Origin: Pseudooceanicola spongiae
Lineage (GTDB): Bacteria; Pseudomonadota; Alphaproteobacteria; Rhodobacterales; Rhodobacteraceae
Length of the DNA stretch: 64,000 nt
Assembly (NCBI RefSeq): GCF_014899185.1
Contig: NZ_CP045201.1
Location: forward strand, 3,263,501-3,327,500
Direction: 5' to 3'
The position numbers were made by a program, and so were the translations under genes. How positions within the stretch are numbered: position 1 is the first letter of the stretch; the number at the start of each line of letters is the position of its first letter. Positions 1-8,646 of this stretch are shown one piece after another. The notes below the pieces were generated by a model. That model was not told the DNA's origin and searched no databases. It saw only the letters and a program-made list of their open reading frames with translations.

Positions 1-1136
1 GCCACCAGATCGAAGCCGAACACTCCGAAGCTGAAGAGCAGGTGAAAGCCGCCGGTGGTCTGTATGTGCTGGCCACGGAACGCCACGAAAGCCGCCGCAT
101 CGACAATCAGCTGCGGGGTCGTTCGGGCCGTCAGGGCGATCCGGGGCGCTCCAGCTTCTTCCTGTCGCTGGAAGATGACCTGATGCGCATTTTTGGCTCG
201 GAACGGCTGGAGAAGGTGCTGTCCGGTCTGGGCATGAAGGAAGGCGAGGCGATCATTCACCCTTGGGTGAACAAATCGCTGGAACGCGCGCAGGCCAAGG
301 TTGAGGGCCGCAACTTCGATATGCGCAAGAACGTGCTGAAGTTCGATGACGTGATGAATGACCAGCGTAAACTGGTCTTCAGCCAGCGCCGCGAGATCAT
401 GGAAGCCAAGGATGTCTCCGAGATCACGCAGGACATGCGCTATGAGGTGATCCAGGATCTGGTCGCCGAATTCATGCCGCCGAAAACCTACGCGGATCAG
501 TGGAATACCGAAGGCCTCTATGTCGCCTGCATCGAAAAGCTGGGCATCGACGTGCCCGTCATCGACTGGGCCGACGAAGAGGGCGTGGATGACGAGTCGA
601 TCATCGAGCGTCTTGAGAAAGCCAGTGACGAATCGATGGCTGCAAAAGCCGCAGCCTTCGGTCCTGACAACATGCGCACCATCGAAAAGCAGGTCCTGCT
701 GCAGACCATCGATGGCAAATGGCGCGATCACCTGCTGACGCTGGAGCATTTGCGTTCGGTCGTGGGCTTCCGTGGATATGCGCAACGTGACCCGCTGAAC
801 GAGTACAAGAACGAAGCCTTTGCGCTGTTCGAATCGATGCTGGATGGGTTGCGCGAAGACGTCACCGCGACGTTGGGCCGTGTCCGCCCGCTGACCGAAG
901 AAGAACAGCAGCAGCAGATCCAGATGCTGCAACAGCGTATGGCGACCCAACAAGCCGCGGTGGATGATGCCTTCCACAAGGCCGAGGCCGCCGCTGCAGA
1001 CGAGCCGATCAATGAGGCCGCGCTGCCTGGGTTTGACGAAAATGATCAGTCCACATGGGGCGAGCCGGGGCGCAATTCCCCCTGTCCCTGTGGTTCGGGC
1101 AAGAAGTTCAAACATTGCCACGGCGAGATCGTCTGA
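1..1136 (+). CDS. secA: Protein translocase ATPase SecA, C-terminal part (5' end outside window)
   Basis: SecA is the motor ATPase that pushes preproteins through SecYEG at the inner membrane. The frame is open from base 3 and gives about 377 residues. The start of the fragment carries the end of the second helicase lobe ([17 protein letters not shown]), followed by the helical scaffold and wing regions ([25 protein letters not shown]). A Gln-rich linker and the zinc-binding SEC-C tail follow, with [14 protein letters not shown] ligands C, C, C, H near residues 362-375. That tail contacts SecB and the ribosome in well-studied SecA proteins. The order of domains and the intact tail show a normal gene that is cut only by the window edge. 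A 14-bp perfect hairpin follows the stop. Confidence 0.98.
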   Translation, partial: HQIEAEHSEAEEQVKAAGGLYVLATERHESRRIDNQLRGRSGRQGDPGRSSFFLSLEDDLMRIFGSERLEKVLSGLGMKEGEAIIHPWVNKSLERAQAKVEGRNFDMRKNVLKFDDVMNDQRKLVFSQRREIMEAKDVSEITQDMRYEVIQDLVAEFMPPKTYADQWNTEGLYVACIEKLGIDVPVIDWADEEGVDDESIIERLEKASDESMAAKAAAFGPDNMRTIEKQVLLQTIDGKWRDHLLTLEHLRSVVGFRGYAQRDPLNEYKNEAFALFESMLDGLREDVTATLGRVRPLTEEEQQQQIQMLQQRMATQQAAVDDAFHKAEAAAADEPINEAALPGFDENDQSTWGEPGRNSPCPCGSGKKFKHCHGEIV

Positions 1137-1142
1137 TCTGAT

Positions 1143-1175
1143 CATTGACCGGGGCCTCTCTGGCCCCGGTCAATG
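1143..1175 (+). terminator. Hairpin after secA
   Basis: A perfect 14-bp inverted repeat, CATTGACCGGGGCC with loop TCTCT and GGCCCCGGTCAATG, begins 7 bases after the secA stop. There is no T-tract on the + side, so it may end transcription weakly or protect the 3' end of the mRNA. Confidence 0.6.
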
Positions 1176-1288
1176 CGTGATCTGCCACGCTGACTTTCGC
1201 GCGCTGCCTCCGCCGGTGACACGTTCTCAGCTTGAAAATCCGACCTGATGTTCGGACACTTCGTGCATGCTGTCCCCGAGGTTTCCTG

Positions 1289-2848
1289 ATGCGTTGTTTT
1301 CGTGCGGTCTGTTGCTGCGCACTTTTCCTTTTCTGCATTGTTGGCGGGGCTTTGGCGCAGGACGTGACGCTGAAGTCGCGCGATGGCCTGGTTGCACTCA
1401 GCGGCAACCTGCTGGGCTATGACGGCGAATTCTATCGCGTCGACAGTGACTATGGCGTGCTGATGCTGGATGGGTCCGGTGTGCTCTGCGAGGGCCCCGG
1501 GTGCCCCAATCTGGACGATTTCGTGGCCGAGCTGCGGATTTCGGGTGCGGCGACCATTGGCAATGTGCTGATGCCGGCGCTGGTGGAAGGCTTTGGACTG
1601 CGCTTCGGCTACAGTCTGCAGCGCGAAGAGGCCGCTTCCGATACCGTTGTCTATACGCTGACCGAGAACCCGCAGAACCGTGTCGCAGGCCGCTTTACCA
1701 TTGTCAGCAGCAACACCGACGCCGGATTTGACGCTCTGCTGAACGAGGGCACGGACCTAGTGATGGCGCTGCGTGAAATCCGCCCCGACGAGTTGCGCGC
1801 TGCGGGTGCCGCAGGTCTGGGGGATCTGCGCCACAAGGGACGCTCGCGTGTTCTGGCGTTGGATGCCTTGGTGCCGATCGTGGCGCCGGGCAATCCGGTT
1901 CGCAGCATTGCCATTCCCGATCTGGCCCGTGTCCTGTCGGGCGAGGTCGACAACTGGACCCAGCTTGGCGGGCCAGATGCGCCAATCGCCGTGCATGTGC
2001 GCGCCACGACCTCCGGCCTCGGGCAGGCGGCTGAGGACAGCCTGCTGAGCCCCATTGGCGCGACCCTGTCGCCTCAGGCGGTGCAACACGACAGCGACGC
2101 CGCTTTGCTTGAGGCCGTGCTGGCGGATCCCTTCGCGATTGGTCTGTCCTCCTCCAGCGCGGTAGGGACTGCGGTCAGCCTGTCGCTGGGTGGGGCCTGT
2201 GGCGTGACGCTGCAGGCGACGCCACGCAATGCCAAAACCGAGGATTATCCGCTGACAGCGCCGGTATTCCTCTATCAACCGGCGCTGCGTTTGCCGAAAC
2301 TGGCGCGCGAATTCCTCAGCTATACCCGCAGCGCACAGGCGCAGTACGTGATCCGCCGCGCCGGCTTCGTGGATCAGTTGCCCGAAGAAGTGCCAATCGA
2401 CGCACAGGGGGACCGCTTTGCCAATGCCATCGCCCATGCCGGGTCCGCGGTGCCACTGGAAGAGTTGCAGCGCATGACTGCCAGGCTCTCCGGCATGAAG
2501 CGACTGACCACCTCGTTTCGGTTTCAGACGGGATCGGCGGATCTCGATGCGCAGTCTCAGTCCAATGTCGCGCTGATGGCGCGGGCGCTGGAGAGCGGCC
2601 AGTATGATGGTCGGGACGTGATCTTTATCGGCTTCTCGGATGGCGAAATCGGTGTTGAACAGAGTGGCGAAAGCGCTGCCGAGCGGGCCGAGACGGTGCG
2701 TCGGGCGGTTCTGGCTGCCGCGCAAACCATTGATCTGGATCGGATCGATCTGAAGACGGATGCCTTTGGCGAGGCGATGCCGATAGCCTGCGACGACAGC
2801 GCCTGGGGTCGGGACGTCAACCGCCGGGTCGAGGTCTGGGTGCGTTAA
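1289..2848 (+). CDS. Secreted PstS-like substrate-binding domain fused to OmpA-like C-terminal domain
   Basis: The 519-residue protein starts with a signal peptide (residues 1-24, Cys-rich hydrophobic core, cleavage after GGALAQ). The middle (about 90-340) resembles a periplasmic phosphate-type binding fold (PBP-like). Residues 410-519 form an OmpA-like peptidoglycan-binding domain, with FRFQTGSADLDAQSQSN and FIGFSDG followed by ERAETVRRAV. It should therefore sit in the periplasm, anchored to the cell wall, with a solute- or ligand-binding module. I chose ATG 1289 over the upstream in-frame start at 1232 because GAGG lies 7-8 bases before it and the signal peptide begins there. No transporter partner is adjacent. 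The ligand is unknown. The stop overlaps the convergent regulator gene by 4 bases. Confidence 0.8.
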   Translation: MRCFRAVCCCALFLFCIVGGALAQDVTLKSRDGLVALSGNLLGYDGEFYRVDSDYGVLMLDGSGVLCEGPGCPNLDDFVAELRISGAATIGNVLMPALVEGFGLRFGYSLQREEAASDTVVYTLTENPQNRVAGRFTIVSSNTDAGFDALLNEGTDLVMALREIRPDELRAAGAAGLGDLRHKGRSRVLALDALVPIVAPGNPVRSIAIPDLARVLSGEVDNWTQLGGPDAPIAVHVRATTSGLGQAAEDSLLSPIGATLSPQAVQHDSDAALLEAVLADPFAIGLSSSSAVGTAVSLSLGGACGVTLQATPRNAKTEDYPLTAPVFLYQPALRLPKLAREFLSYTRSAQAQYVIRRAGFVDQLPEEVPIDAQGDRFANAIAHAGSAVPLEELQRMTARLSGMKRLTTSFRFQTGSADLDAQSQSNVALMARALESGQYDGRDVIFIGFSDGEIGVEQSGESAAERAETVRRAVLAAAQTIDLDRIDLKTDAFGEAMPIACDDSAWGRDVNRRVEVWVR

Positions 2849-3615
2849 AGCGCGCTGCCTCCCATCGCCAGCGACAGCTCTGCGGCGATCCGTTTCACCG
2901 TCTCGCCGCATCGCGCGACCTTCTCGGCGCTCATCCGCGCGGCGAGGCCTGAGACGGAGATGGCGCAGGCCGGTTCACCCTCCGGCCCCCAGACCACAGC
3001 GGCCACGCAACGCAAGCCGATCACATATTCCTCATCGTCCACGGCAAAGCCTTGCTGGCGGATGCGGGCAATTTCGGCCAGTGCGGCTTCGGGAGTGGTG
3101 AGGCTCCGGGCCGTTGCTGCGCGAAACCCGTGCCGACGGATCAGGCGCGTAACCTCCTCATCCGGGCGGGTGGCTAAAATGGCCTTGCCCATGCCAGAAC
3201 ACAGCACAGGCACGCGTCCACCGGGGGGCGAAATGGCGCGCATGATCTCGCGGCTTTCGACCTGGCTGAGGGTGACCACCTCGCCATCCTCGATGACGCC
3301 GAGGTTGGCTGTTTCATGGGTGGCGTCGCGCAGGCGTCGCAGAAATGGCGTCGCGGGGGCCACCAGATTGCGCGACAGCACATAAGCCGCGCCAACCGTG
3401 TGGGCACGCCGCCCCACATGCCAATGGCCAGAGGCAGCATCGGGCTGCAGAAATCCCCGCTGTTCCAGCGTTGTCAGCAACCTGTGCGCGGTGGATGCGG
3501 CAAGGCCTGCGCGCCGCGCGACTTCGGACAGGCGCAGGCCGTCAGGCTCGGCGGCGATCAGCTCCAGCAGGGTCAGGGCACGGTCGACGGATTGCACGAT
3601 GTGACTTTCACTCAT
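2845..3615 (-). CDS. IclR-family transcriptional regulator
   Basis: The protein has 256 residues. The N-terminal winged helix-turn-helix (about 5-65: VDRALTLLELIAAE, then LSEVARRAGLAASTAHRLLTTLEQRGFL) and the C-terminal effector domain (DEEYVIGLRCVAAVVWGPEGEPACAISVSG) are typical of IclR proteins, which often sense small organic acids. It is divergent from malate synthase G with about 115 bases between the starts, so it is the obvious candidate regulator of the glyoxylate-consuming genes. IclR regulators of glyoxylate metabolism are known in proteobacteria. The effector here (glyoxylate, glycolate or another) cannot be read from the sequence. Confidence 0.9.
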   Translation of the reverse strand: MSESHIVQSVDRALTLLELIAAEPDGLRLSEVARRAGLAASTAHRLLTTLEQRGFLQPDAASGHWHVGRRAHTVGAAYVLSRNLVAPATPFLRRLRDATHETANLGVIEDGEVVTLSQVESREIMRAISPPGGRVPVLCSGMGKAILATRPDEEVTRLIRRHGFRAATARSLTTPEAALAEIARIRQQGFAVDDEEYVIGLRCVAAVVWGPEGEPACAISVSGLAARMSAEKVARCGETVKRIAAELSLAMGGSAL

Positions 3616-3730
3616 CCCCGAACCTTTCCATTTTACCGGTTCACCTTTCCATATCGTGGAAAGCGGCGCAAATCTGATCGCGCTGCGGCGGATGACGGGT
3701 ATGGTGGCACAAAGAGCTCAGGAGAGACCG

Positions 3731-5884
3731 ATGACCCAATATGTGACCCGCGCGGGCCTGTCAGTTGCCGCAGAACTGGCCGATCTGGTCGAAACCCGGA
3801 TGCTGGATGGACTGGAAATCGACGCAGAGACGCTGTGGCAGGGCTATGCCGCGCTGCTGGCCCGTCTTGTCCCCGAAAACCTGCGTCTGCTTGAGGTGCG
3901 CGAGACGCTGCAACGTCAGATCGATGACTGGCTGATCCGCCATAAGGATCAGCCTTGGGACGCCAACGCCTACAAGGCCTTCCTGACCGAGATCGGCTAT
4001 ATCGTACCCGAAGGCCCCGCCTTCGAGATCGGGACGACCAACGTCGATGCCGAGATTGCCACGATCCCCGGGCCGCAGCTGGTGGTGCCGGTGATGAACG
4101 CCCGCTTTGCGCTGAACGCCGCCAATGCCCGCTGGGGCTCGCTCTATGACGCGCTCTATGGCACCGATGCGCTGCCGGGCGCGCCGACAGGCAAGGGCTA
4201 TGACGCCGCGCGTGGGCAACAGGCCGTCAGCTGGTCTGCCGAGTTCCTCGACCTTGCCGTGCCGCTGAAAAGCGCCAGCCACGCCTCTGTCACTGCCTAT
4301 CGTCGTGAGGGCGAGACGCTTGTGGCCGAAGTCGATGGCAAGGCGCATGGTTTCAAGGACCCGTCGATCTTTGTCGGCTACATTGAGGAGGGCGACACCG
4401 CGACCTACATGCTGCGCCACAATGCGCTGCACATCGGGCTGGTGATCGACCCTTCGCATCCCGTCGGCAAGGACAGCCCGAGCGGTCTGCGCGATGTGCT
4501 GCTGGAGAGCGCCATCACCGCCATTCAGGACTGCGAAGACAGTGTCGCCGCCGTCGATGCCGCCGACAAGACCGCCGTCTACGCCAACTGGCTGGGACTG
4601 ATGACCGGCGAACTGAGCGAGACTTTCTCCAAGGGTGGCAAGGAGATGACCCGCGCGTTGAACCCCGACATGGCGCTGACCTCGCCCAGCGGAGAGGCGA
4701 TTTCGCTGCCCGGGCGTGCGCTGATGCTGGTGCGTAACGTCGGCCATCTGATGACCACTGATGCCGTCAAGTTCGAGGGTGAGGAAACCCCCGAGGGTAT
4801 GCTTGACGCGCTTCTGACGGTGACGGCAGCGATGCACGACCTGAAGAAAACCGACGGTCTGCGCAACTCCCGCTGCGGCTCGGTCTACGTGGTGAAACCC
4901 AAGATGCACGGCCCGGAGGAGGTCGCCTTTGCCGATGCGCTCTATGCCGGGGTCGAGGATGTCCTTGGCCTGCCGCGCAACACGGTCAAGCTGGGCGTGA
5001 TGGACGAAGAGCGCCGCACGTCGGTCAACCTGCGCGAATGTATCCGGGCAGTGAAGGACCGGCTGGTGTTCATCAACACTGGCTTCCTGGATCGCACGGG
5101 CGACGAGATCCACACCTCGATGCAGGCCGGAGCCTTTGTTCCCAAAGGGGAAATGAAGGATGCTGCCTGGCTGACGGCCTATGAAAACGGCAATGTCGAT
5201 GCAGGTCTGGCGACCGGCATGCAAGGCAAGGGGCAGATCGGCAAGGGCATGTGGGCGAAACCCGATGTCATGTCCGAGATGCTGACAGCCAAGCTGGGCC
5301 ACCCGATGAGCGGTGCGAATACCGCCTGGGTGCCATCGCCCACAGCCGCGACGCTGCACGCGACGCACTATCACCAGGTCGACGTTTTCGCCCGTCAGGA
5401 CGAGCTGAAATCCCGTGAGCGCGCCAGCCTCGACAACCTTCTGCGCCCGCCTTTGCTGGGGGGCCGCAACCTGACCGAGGACGAGGTCAAAAGCGATCTG
5501 GAGAACAACTGCCAGGGGATCCTTGGCTATGTCGTGCGCTGGATTGATCAGGGTGTCGGCTGTTCCAAGGTGCCCGATATCCACGACGTGGGTCTGATGG
5601 AGGATCGCGCAACCCTCAGGATTTCCTCGCAATATCTCGCGAACTGGTTGCTGCATGGGCTGATCACCGAGGCTGAGGTCGAGGATGCCTTGCAGCGTAT
5701 GGCCCTTAAGGTCGACGCACAGAACGCAGGGGATCCGGCCTATACGCCGATGGCGCCCGGCTTTGACGGTGTGGCCATGCAGGCCGCGCGGGACCTTATT
5801 TTCAAGGGCGTTTCGCAGCCCTCCGGTTATACGGAGCCGGTTCTGCATGCGCGCCGTCGTCAGGCCAAAGGAGAGACCGCATGA
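3731..5884 (+). CDS. glcB: Malate synthase G
   Basis: This enzyme condenses glyoxylate with acetyl-CoA to malate. At 717 residues it matches the usual length of the monomeric G isoform (about 720). Diagnostic segments are present: the N-terminal clamp (FEIGTTNVDAEIATIPGPQLVVPVMNARFALNAANARWGSLYDALYG, read here as the family block), LRNSRCGSVYVVKPKMHGP, RRTSVNLRECIRAVKDRLVFINTGFLDRTGDEIHT and GANTAWVPSPTAATLHATHYHQVDV. ATG 3731 is chosen because AGGAGAG lies 5-10 bases upstream; an in-frame start at 3656 would add an unusual Arg-rich leader. The stop overlaps the next start as ATGA, so the two genes are probably translated together. No isocitrate lyase or glycolate oxidase lies nearby. Confidence 0.96.
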   Translation: MTQYVTRAGLSVAAELADLVETRMLDGLEIDAETLWQGYAALLARLVPENLRLLEVRETLQRQIDDWLIRHKDQPWDANAYKAFLTEIGYIVPEGPAFEIGTTNVDAEIATIPGPQLVVPVMNARFALNAANARWGSLYDALYGTDALPGAPTGKGYDAARGQQAVSWSAEFLDLAVPLKSASHASVTAYRREGETLVAEVDGKAHGFKDPSIFVGYIEEGDTATYMLRHNALHIGLVIDPSHPVGKDSPSGLRDVLLESAITAIQDCEDSVAAVDAADKTAVYANWLGLMTGELSETFSKGGKEMTRALNPDMALTSPSGEAISLPGRALMLVRNVGHLMTTDAVKFEGEETPEGMLDALLTVTAAMHDLKKTDGLRNSRCGSVYVVKPKMHGPEEVAFADALYAGVEDVLGLPRNTVKLGVMDEERRTSVNLRECIRAVKDRLVFINTGFLDRTGDEIHTSMQAGAFVPKGEMKDAAWLTAYENGNVDAGLATGMQGKGQIGKGMWAKPDVMSEMLTAKLGHPMSGANTAWVPSPTAATLHATHYHQVDVFARQDELKSRERASLDNLLRPPLLGGRNLTEDEVKSDLENNCQGILGYVVRWIDQGVGCSKVPDIHDVGLMEDRATLRISSQYLANWLLHGLITEAEVEDALQRMALKVDAQNAGDPAYTPMAPGFDGVAMQAARDLIFKGVSQPSGYTEPVLHARRRQAKGETA

Positions 5885-6303
5885 TTTCCGTTCAACGACT
5901 GGATGCCCGCGACGCGCAGGTGATGATCGCTGGTGCCCGTGCGCGGGCTGAGGAGATCGGGGTGCCGATGTGCATCGCGATCACCGACGAGGGCGGCAAC
6001 CTTGTCGCGTTTGAGCGCATGGACGGCGGCAAGGTAACCTCGATCACCATTGCCATCGACAAGAGCTTCACCGCTTCTGGCGCGAAGCGGGCGACGCATG
6101 AGTATGGCACGGCGAGCCAACCGGGCTCTCCTGCATATGGTATCTCCTCAGCGATTGGGGGGCGACTGATGGTGGTCGGCGGCGGTTTTCCTGTGATGGT
6201 CGGGACCGCCTGCGTGGGTGGCATCGGGGTCAGCTCCGGCACGGCGGATCAGGATATGCAGGTCGCTCAGGCGGGTGTTGAGGCCTTCTTGTCCACCTTA
6301 TAA
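5881..6303 (+). CDS. GlcG/HbpS-family (DUF336) protein
   Basis: The protein has 140 residues and spans the complete GlcG/HbpS fold: ARAEEIGVPMCIAITDEGGNLVAFERMDGGKVTSITIAIDKSFTASGAKRATHE, then the glycine-rich GGRLMVVGGGFPVMVGTACVGGIGVSSGTADQDMQVAQAG. Members occur beside glycolate and glyoxylate genes (glcG of the E. coli glc operon) and some bind haem. The biochemical role in this context is not established. It overlaps glcB by ATGA, which argues for a linked function in glyoxylate or C2 metabolism. A strong hairpin follows the stop. Confidence 0.85.
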   Translation: MISVQRLDARDAQVMIAGARARAEEIGVPMCIAITDEGGNLVAFERMDGGKVTSITIAIDKSFTASGAKRATHEYGTASQPGSPAYGISSAIGGRLMVVGGGFPVMVGTACVGGIGVSSGTADQDMQVAQAGVEAFLSTL

Positions 6304-6309
6304 TTGGCT

Positions 6310-6333
6310 CGGCCCGCCCCGAAGGGCGGGCCG
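6310..6333. terminator. Strong hairpin between convergent glcG-like gene and radC
   Basis: The 10-bp perfect inverted repeat CGGCCCGCCC, loop CGAA, GGGCGGGCCG sits between two convergent genes. The stable tetraloop could serve both directions. No T-tract is visible, so termination may be partial. Confidence 0.6.
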
Positions 6334-6339
6334 GATCCG

Positions 6340-7101
6340 CTAGAGATAACCATCGGCGCGAAAGCTGAGTTCGCGGGATTTGCCGATGATGATATGGTCG
6401 TGCAGCGTGATGCCAAGCGCCTTCGCCGCGACCTCAATCTGCAGCGTCATCTCGATATCGGCGGGTGAGGGCGTCGGATCCCCTGAGGGATGATTATGCA
6501 CTAAAATCAACGCACTGGCATTGACTTGGAGGGCGCGTTTGACGACCTCGCGCGGGTAGACCGGAACATGATCTACGGTGCCTTTGCCCTGTTCCTCGTC
6601 TTCAATCAGCACATTCTTGCGGTCGAGGTAGAGCACCCGAAACTGCTCTGTCTCGCGGTGCGACATGGTCATGTGGCAGTAGTCGAGCAGGGCATCCCAT
6701 GAGGTGAGGACCTGTTTCTGCATGATCCGCGCGCGGGCGAGACGTTGCGCGGCGGCCTCGATCAGCTTCAGCTCGCAGATGACGGCCTCGCCAACCCCGC
6801 TGACGGCCAGCAGACGTTCCACCGGAGCGGTCAGGACGCCGTTGAAATCTCCGAATGTTTCGAGCAGGTTATGCGCCAGAGGCTTCATATCCTGACGCGC
6901 ATTGGCACGAAACAGAACCAGCTCCAGCATCTCGTAATCGGGCAGGGCGGCCGCGCCGCCGGTCATGAAGCGGGTGCGCAAACGCTTGCGGTGATCGCGG
7001 ATATAAGACGGCAAGCGGCCCGGCGGAAGCGGCGTCAGATCGACCTCTTCGGCGTCGAAGAGGGGCAGGGACGCTTCGTGAAAGGCGGGCGGCTGTGACA
7101 T
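6340..7101 (-). CDS. radC: RadC family JAB/MPN-domain protein
   Basis: RadC-like proteins combine a helix-hairpin-helix region with an MPN/JAMM metalloprotease-like domain. The historic DNA-repair role is doubtful and the true activity is unknown. The 253-residue product shows the HhH (LLAVSGVGEAVICELKLIEAA) and the metal motif LILVHNHPSGDPTPSPADIEMT, with the His-x-His and Asp ligands intact. I start it at MSQPPAFHEASLPLF (7101). The frame stays open to 7296, but that extension would read through the phased CGGTAT array, and family members are about 220-260 residues long. No clear ribosome-binding site supports either start. Confidence 0.88.
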   Translation of the reverse strand: MSQPPAFHEASLPLFDAEEVDLTPLPPGRLPSYIRDHRKRLRTRFMTGGAAALPDYEMLELVLFRANARQDMKPLAHNLLETFGDFNGVLTAPVERLLAVSGVGEAVICELKLIEAAAQRLARARIMQKQVLTSWDALLDYCHMTMSHRETEQFRVLYLDRKNVLIEDEEQGKGTVDHVPVYPREVVKRALQVNASALILVHNHPSGDPTPSPADIEMTLQIEVAAKALGITLHDHIIIGKSRELSFRADGYL

Positions 7102-7358
7102 CGGTTCAGGATGGGTCAGAGCGGTTAGCAAGTGGTTAACGGCCCCCTGAAAGCGCCTGCGTTTGAGGAGCAAAAGGGCCAAATCGGGATGTCGGTATTG
7201 CGTCGGTATCTGAACGGTAACGGAACGGTGCAAATTTCCCGGTGCTGAGGGGGCAGGCGTTGACCTCGGAGCCTCGCCACCCGAGTGATTTTCCACTTCG
7301 GAAAAATCAGGAGATCAGGGGAATGCGCCGCAGGCGCTCCACCGGGTCACGGCATGCA
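7102..7358. other. Intergenic region upstream of radC
   Basis: About 310 bases separate the radC start from the dnaJ stop. They hold a short segment with GGTTAGCAAGTGGTTAAC (7123-7140), the phased CGGTAT array (7191-7231) and the dnaJ terminator (7359-7385). I see no convincing gene; the in-frame upward extension of radC is the only open frame of note. Confidence 0.5.
7191..7231 (+). repeat. Phased CGGTAT array, copy 1
   Basis: CGGTAT-like hexamers begin at 7193 (CGGTAT), 7204 (CGGTAT), 7215 (CGGTAA) and 7226 (CGGTGC), exactly 11 bases apart. The first 20 bases (GTCGGTATTGCGTCGGTATC) are identical to 40572-40591, where the same four-unit array recurs. The period equals about one helical turn, so all units face the same side of the DNA. 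Confidence 0.85.
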
Positions 7359-7385
7359 AAAGGGCGACCCGGCGGGCCGCCCTTT
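7359..7385 (-). terminator. Rho-independent terminator after dnaJ
   Basis: On the minus strand an AAAGGGCG...CGCCCTTT stem (8 bp) with a GC-rich loop is followed by a short T run. It lies 29 bases past the dnaJ stop and probably ends the dnaKJ transcript. Confidence 0.7.
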
Positions 7386-7413
7386 GTGCTTTGTCTGAGG
7401 GGGTCGGCCGCGC

Positions 7414-8559
7414 CTAGCCCTTCATCGAATCCCAGAAGTTCTTCACCGAGCGGAAGAAGCCTTCGCTCTCGGGGTTGTTCTCTTCCGAGAGATCTTCGAA
7501 CTCGCGCAGCAGTTCCTTTTGGCGGCCCGTCAGGTTGACCGGGGTCTCGACTGCCATCTCGATGAACATGTCGCCATGGCCACCACCGCGCAGGGCGGGC
7601 ATGCCCTTGGAGCGCAGGCGCATCTGACGGCCAGACTGGCTGCCTTCGGGAATTTTCACGCGGCTGCGGCCACCGTCGATCGTGGGCACCTCGATATCGC
7701 CACTGAGGGCGGCTGTCGCCATCGAGACGGGCACGCGGCAGAACAGGTTGTTGCCCTCACGCTCGAAGATATCGTGCTTGGCCACCTCGATGAAGATATA
7801 GAGGTCGCCCGAGGGACCACCGCGCATGCCGGCTTCGCCTTCGCCACCCAGACGGATACGGGTGCCGGTTTCGACGCCTGCGGGAATGTTCACCGAGAGC
7901 GCACGGTCACGTTCAACACGGCCCTGGCCATGACAGACCGAGCAGGGATTCTTGATGATCTGGCCCATGCCGGAACAGGTCGGGCAGGTCCGCTCAACCG
8001 TAAAGAACCCTTGTTGCGCGCGCACCTTGCCCATGCCTGCGCAGGTCGGGCAGGTGGTGGGTTCGCCACCGCCTTCGGCACCGGAGCCTTCGCATTTGGT
8101 ACAGGTGACGGCGGTCGGCACCTTGATCGACTTTTGCAGGCCCGAATAGGCCTCCTCCAGCGTGATTCGCATGTTGTAGCGCAGGTCGGCACCACGGGTC
8201 GCGCGTTGCCGCCCGCCGGGTTGCCGCCCGCCCATGAAATCGCCGAACAGGTCGTCGAACACATCCGAAAAGGCCGAGGCGAAATCGCCCTGACCCCCAG
8301 CACCGCCGCCACCGGGGCGCTGGCCCATGCCACCTTCAAAGGCGGCATGGCCGAAACGGTCATAGGCGGCCTTCTTCTCGGCGTCCTTCAGAACCTCATA
8401 GGCTTCGTTCACTTCCTTGAACTGATCTTCGGCCTTGGGGTTGTCGGAATTGCGGTCCGGGTGGAGCTCTTTTGCCTTGCTGCGATAGGCTTTCTTGATT
8501 TCATCAGCTGCGGCCCCCTTCTGGAGGCCGAGGACGTCGTAATAATCGCGTTTTGCCAC
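7414..8559 (-). CDS. dnaJ: Chaperone DnaJ (Hsp40, type A)
   Basis: The 381-residue co-chaperone stimulates DnaK ATPase activity and hands over unfolded clients. All type A domains are present in order: J domain with HPD (KELHPDRN, about residue 33), Gly/Phe-rich region (about 75-115), four zinc-binding CxxCxGxG repeats ([32 protein letters not shown], about 145-205) and the C-terminal client-binding and dimer domains. The start codon is GTG at 8559, giving [12 protein letters not shown]. It lies downstream of dnaK on the same strand, with a terminator hairpin in the 87-base gap, so its expression should be lower than that of dnaK. Confidence 0.98.
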   Translation of the reverse strand: MAKRDYYDVLGLQKGAAADEIKKAYRSKAKELHPDRNSDNPKAEDQFKEVNEAYEVLKDAEKKAAYDRFGHAAFEGGMGQRPGGGGAGGQGDFASAFSDVFDDLFGDFMGGRQPGGRQRATRGADLRYNMRITLEEAYSGLQKSIKVPTAVTCTKCEGSGAEGGGEPTTCPTCAGMGKVRAQQGFFTVERTCPTCSGMGQIIKNPCSVCHGQGRVERDRALSVNIPAGVETGTRIRLGGEGEAGMRGGPSGDLYIFIEVAKHDIFEREGNNLFCRVPVSMATAALSGDIEVPTIDGGRSRVKIPEGSQSGRQMRLRSKGMPALRGGGHGDMFIEMAVETPVNLTGRQKELLREFEDLSEENNPESEGFFRSVKNFWDSMKG

Positions 8560-8585
8560 TTCAGGTCATCCCTTCCTTGGAACGG

Positions 8586-8621
8586 AAAAAGGCCGGCCCG
8601 CCCGAGGGGAGGACCGGCCTT
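8586..8621 (-). terminator. Terminator or attenuator between dnaK and dnaJ
   Basis: On the minus strand the stem AAGGCCGG...CCGGCCTT (8589-8596 pairing with 8614-8621) is followed by five T residues, the pattern of a Rho-independent terminator, 26 bases after the dnaK stop. Read-through would be needed for dnaJ expression unless dnaJ has its own promoter. Confidence 0.8.
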
Positions 8622-8646
8622 AGAGGTTCCTCAGCGTTGGTAAGAC

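Noticed and set aside
7102..7296. Longer radC start
   Set aside because: The extra residues are encoded by the phased CGGTAT array and are not typical of RadC.
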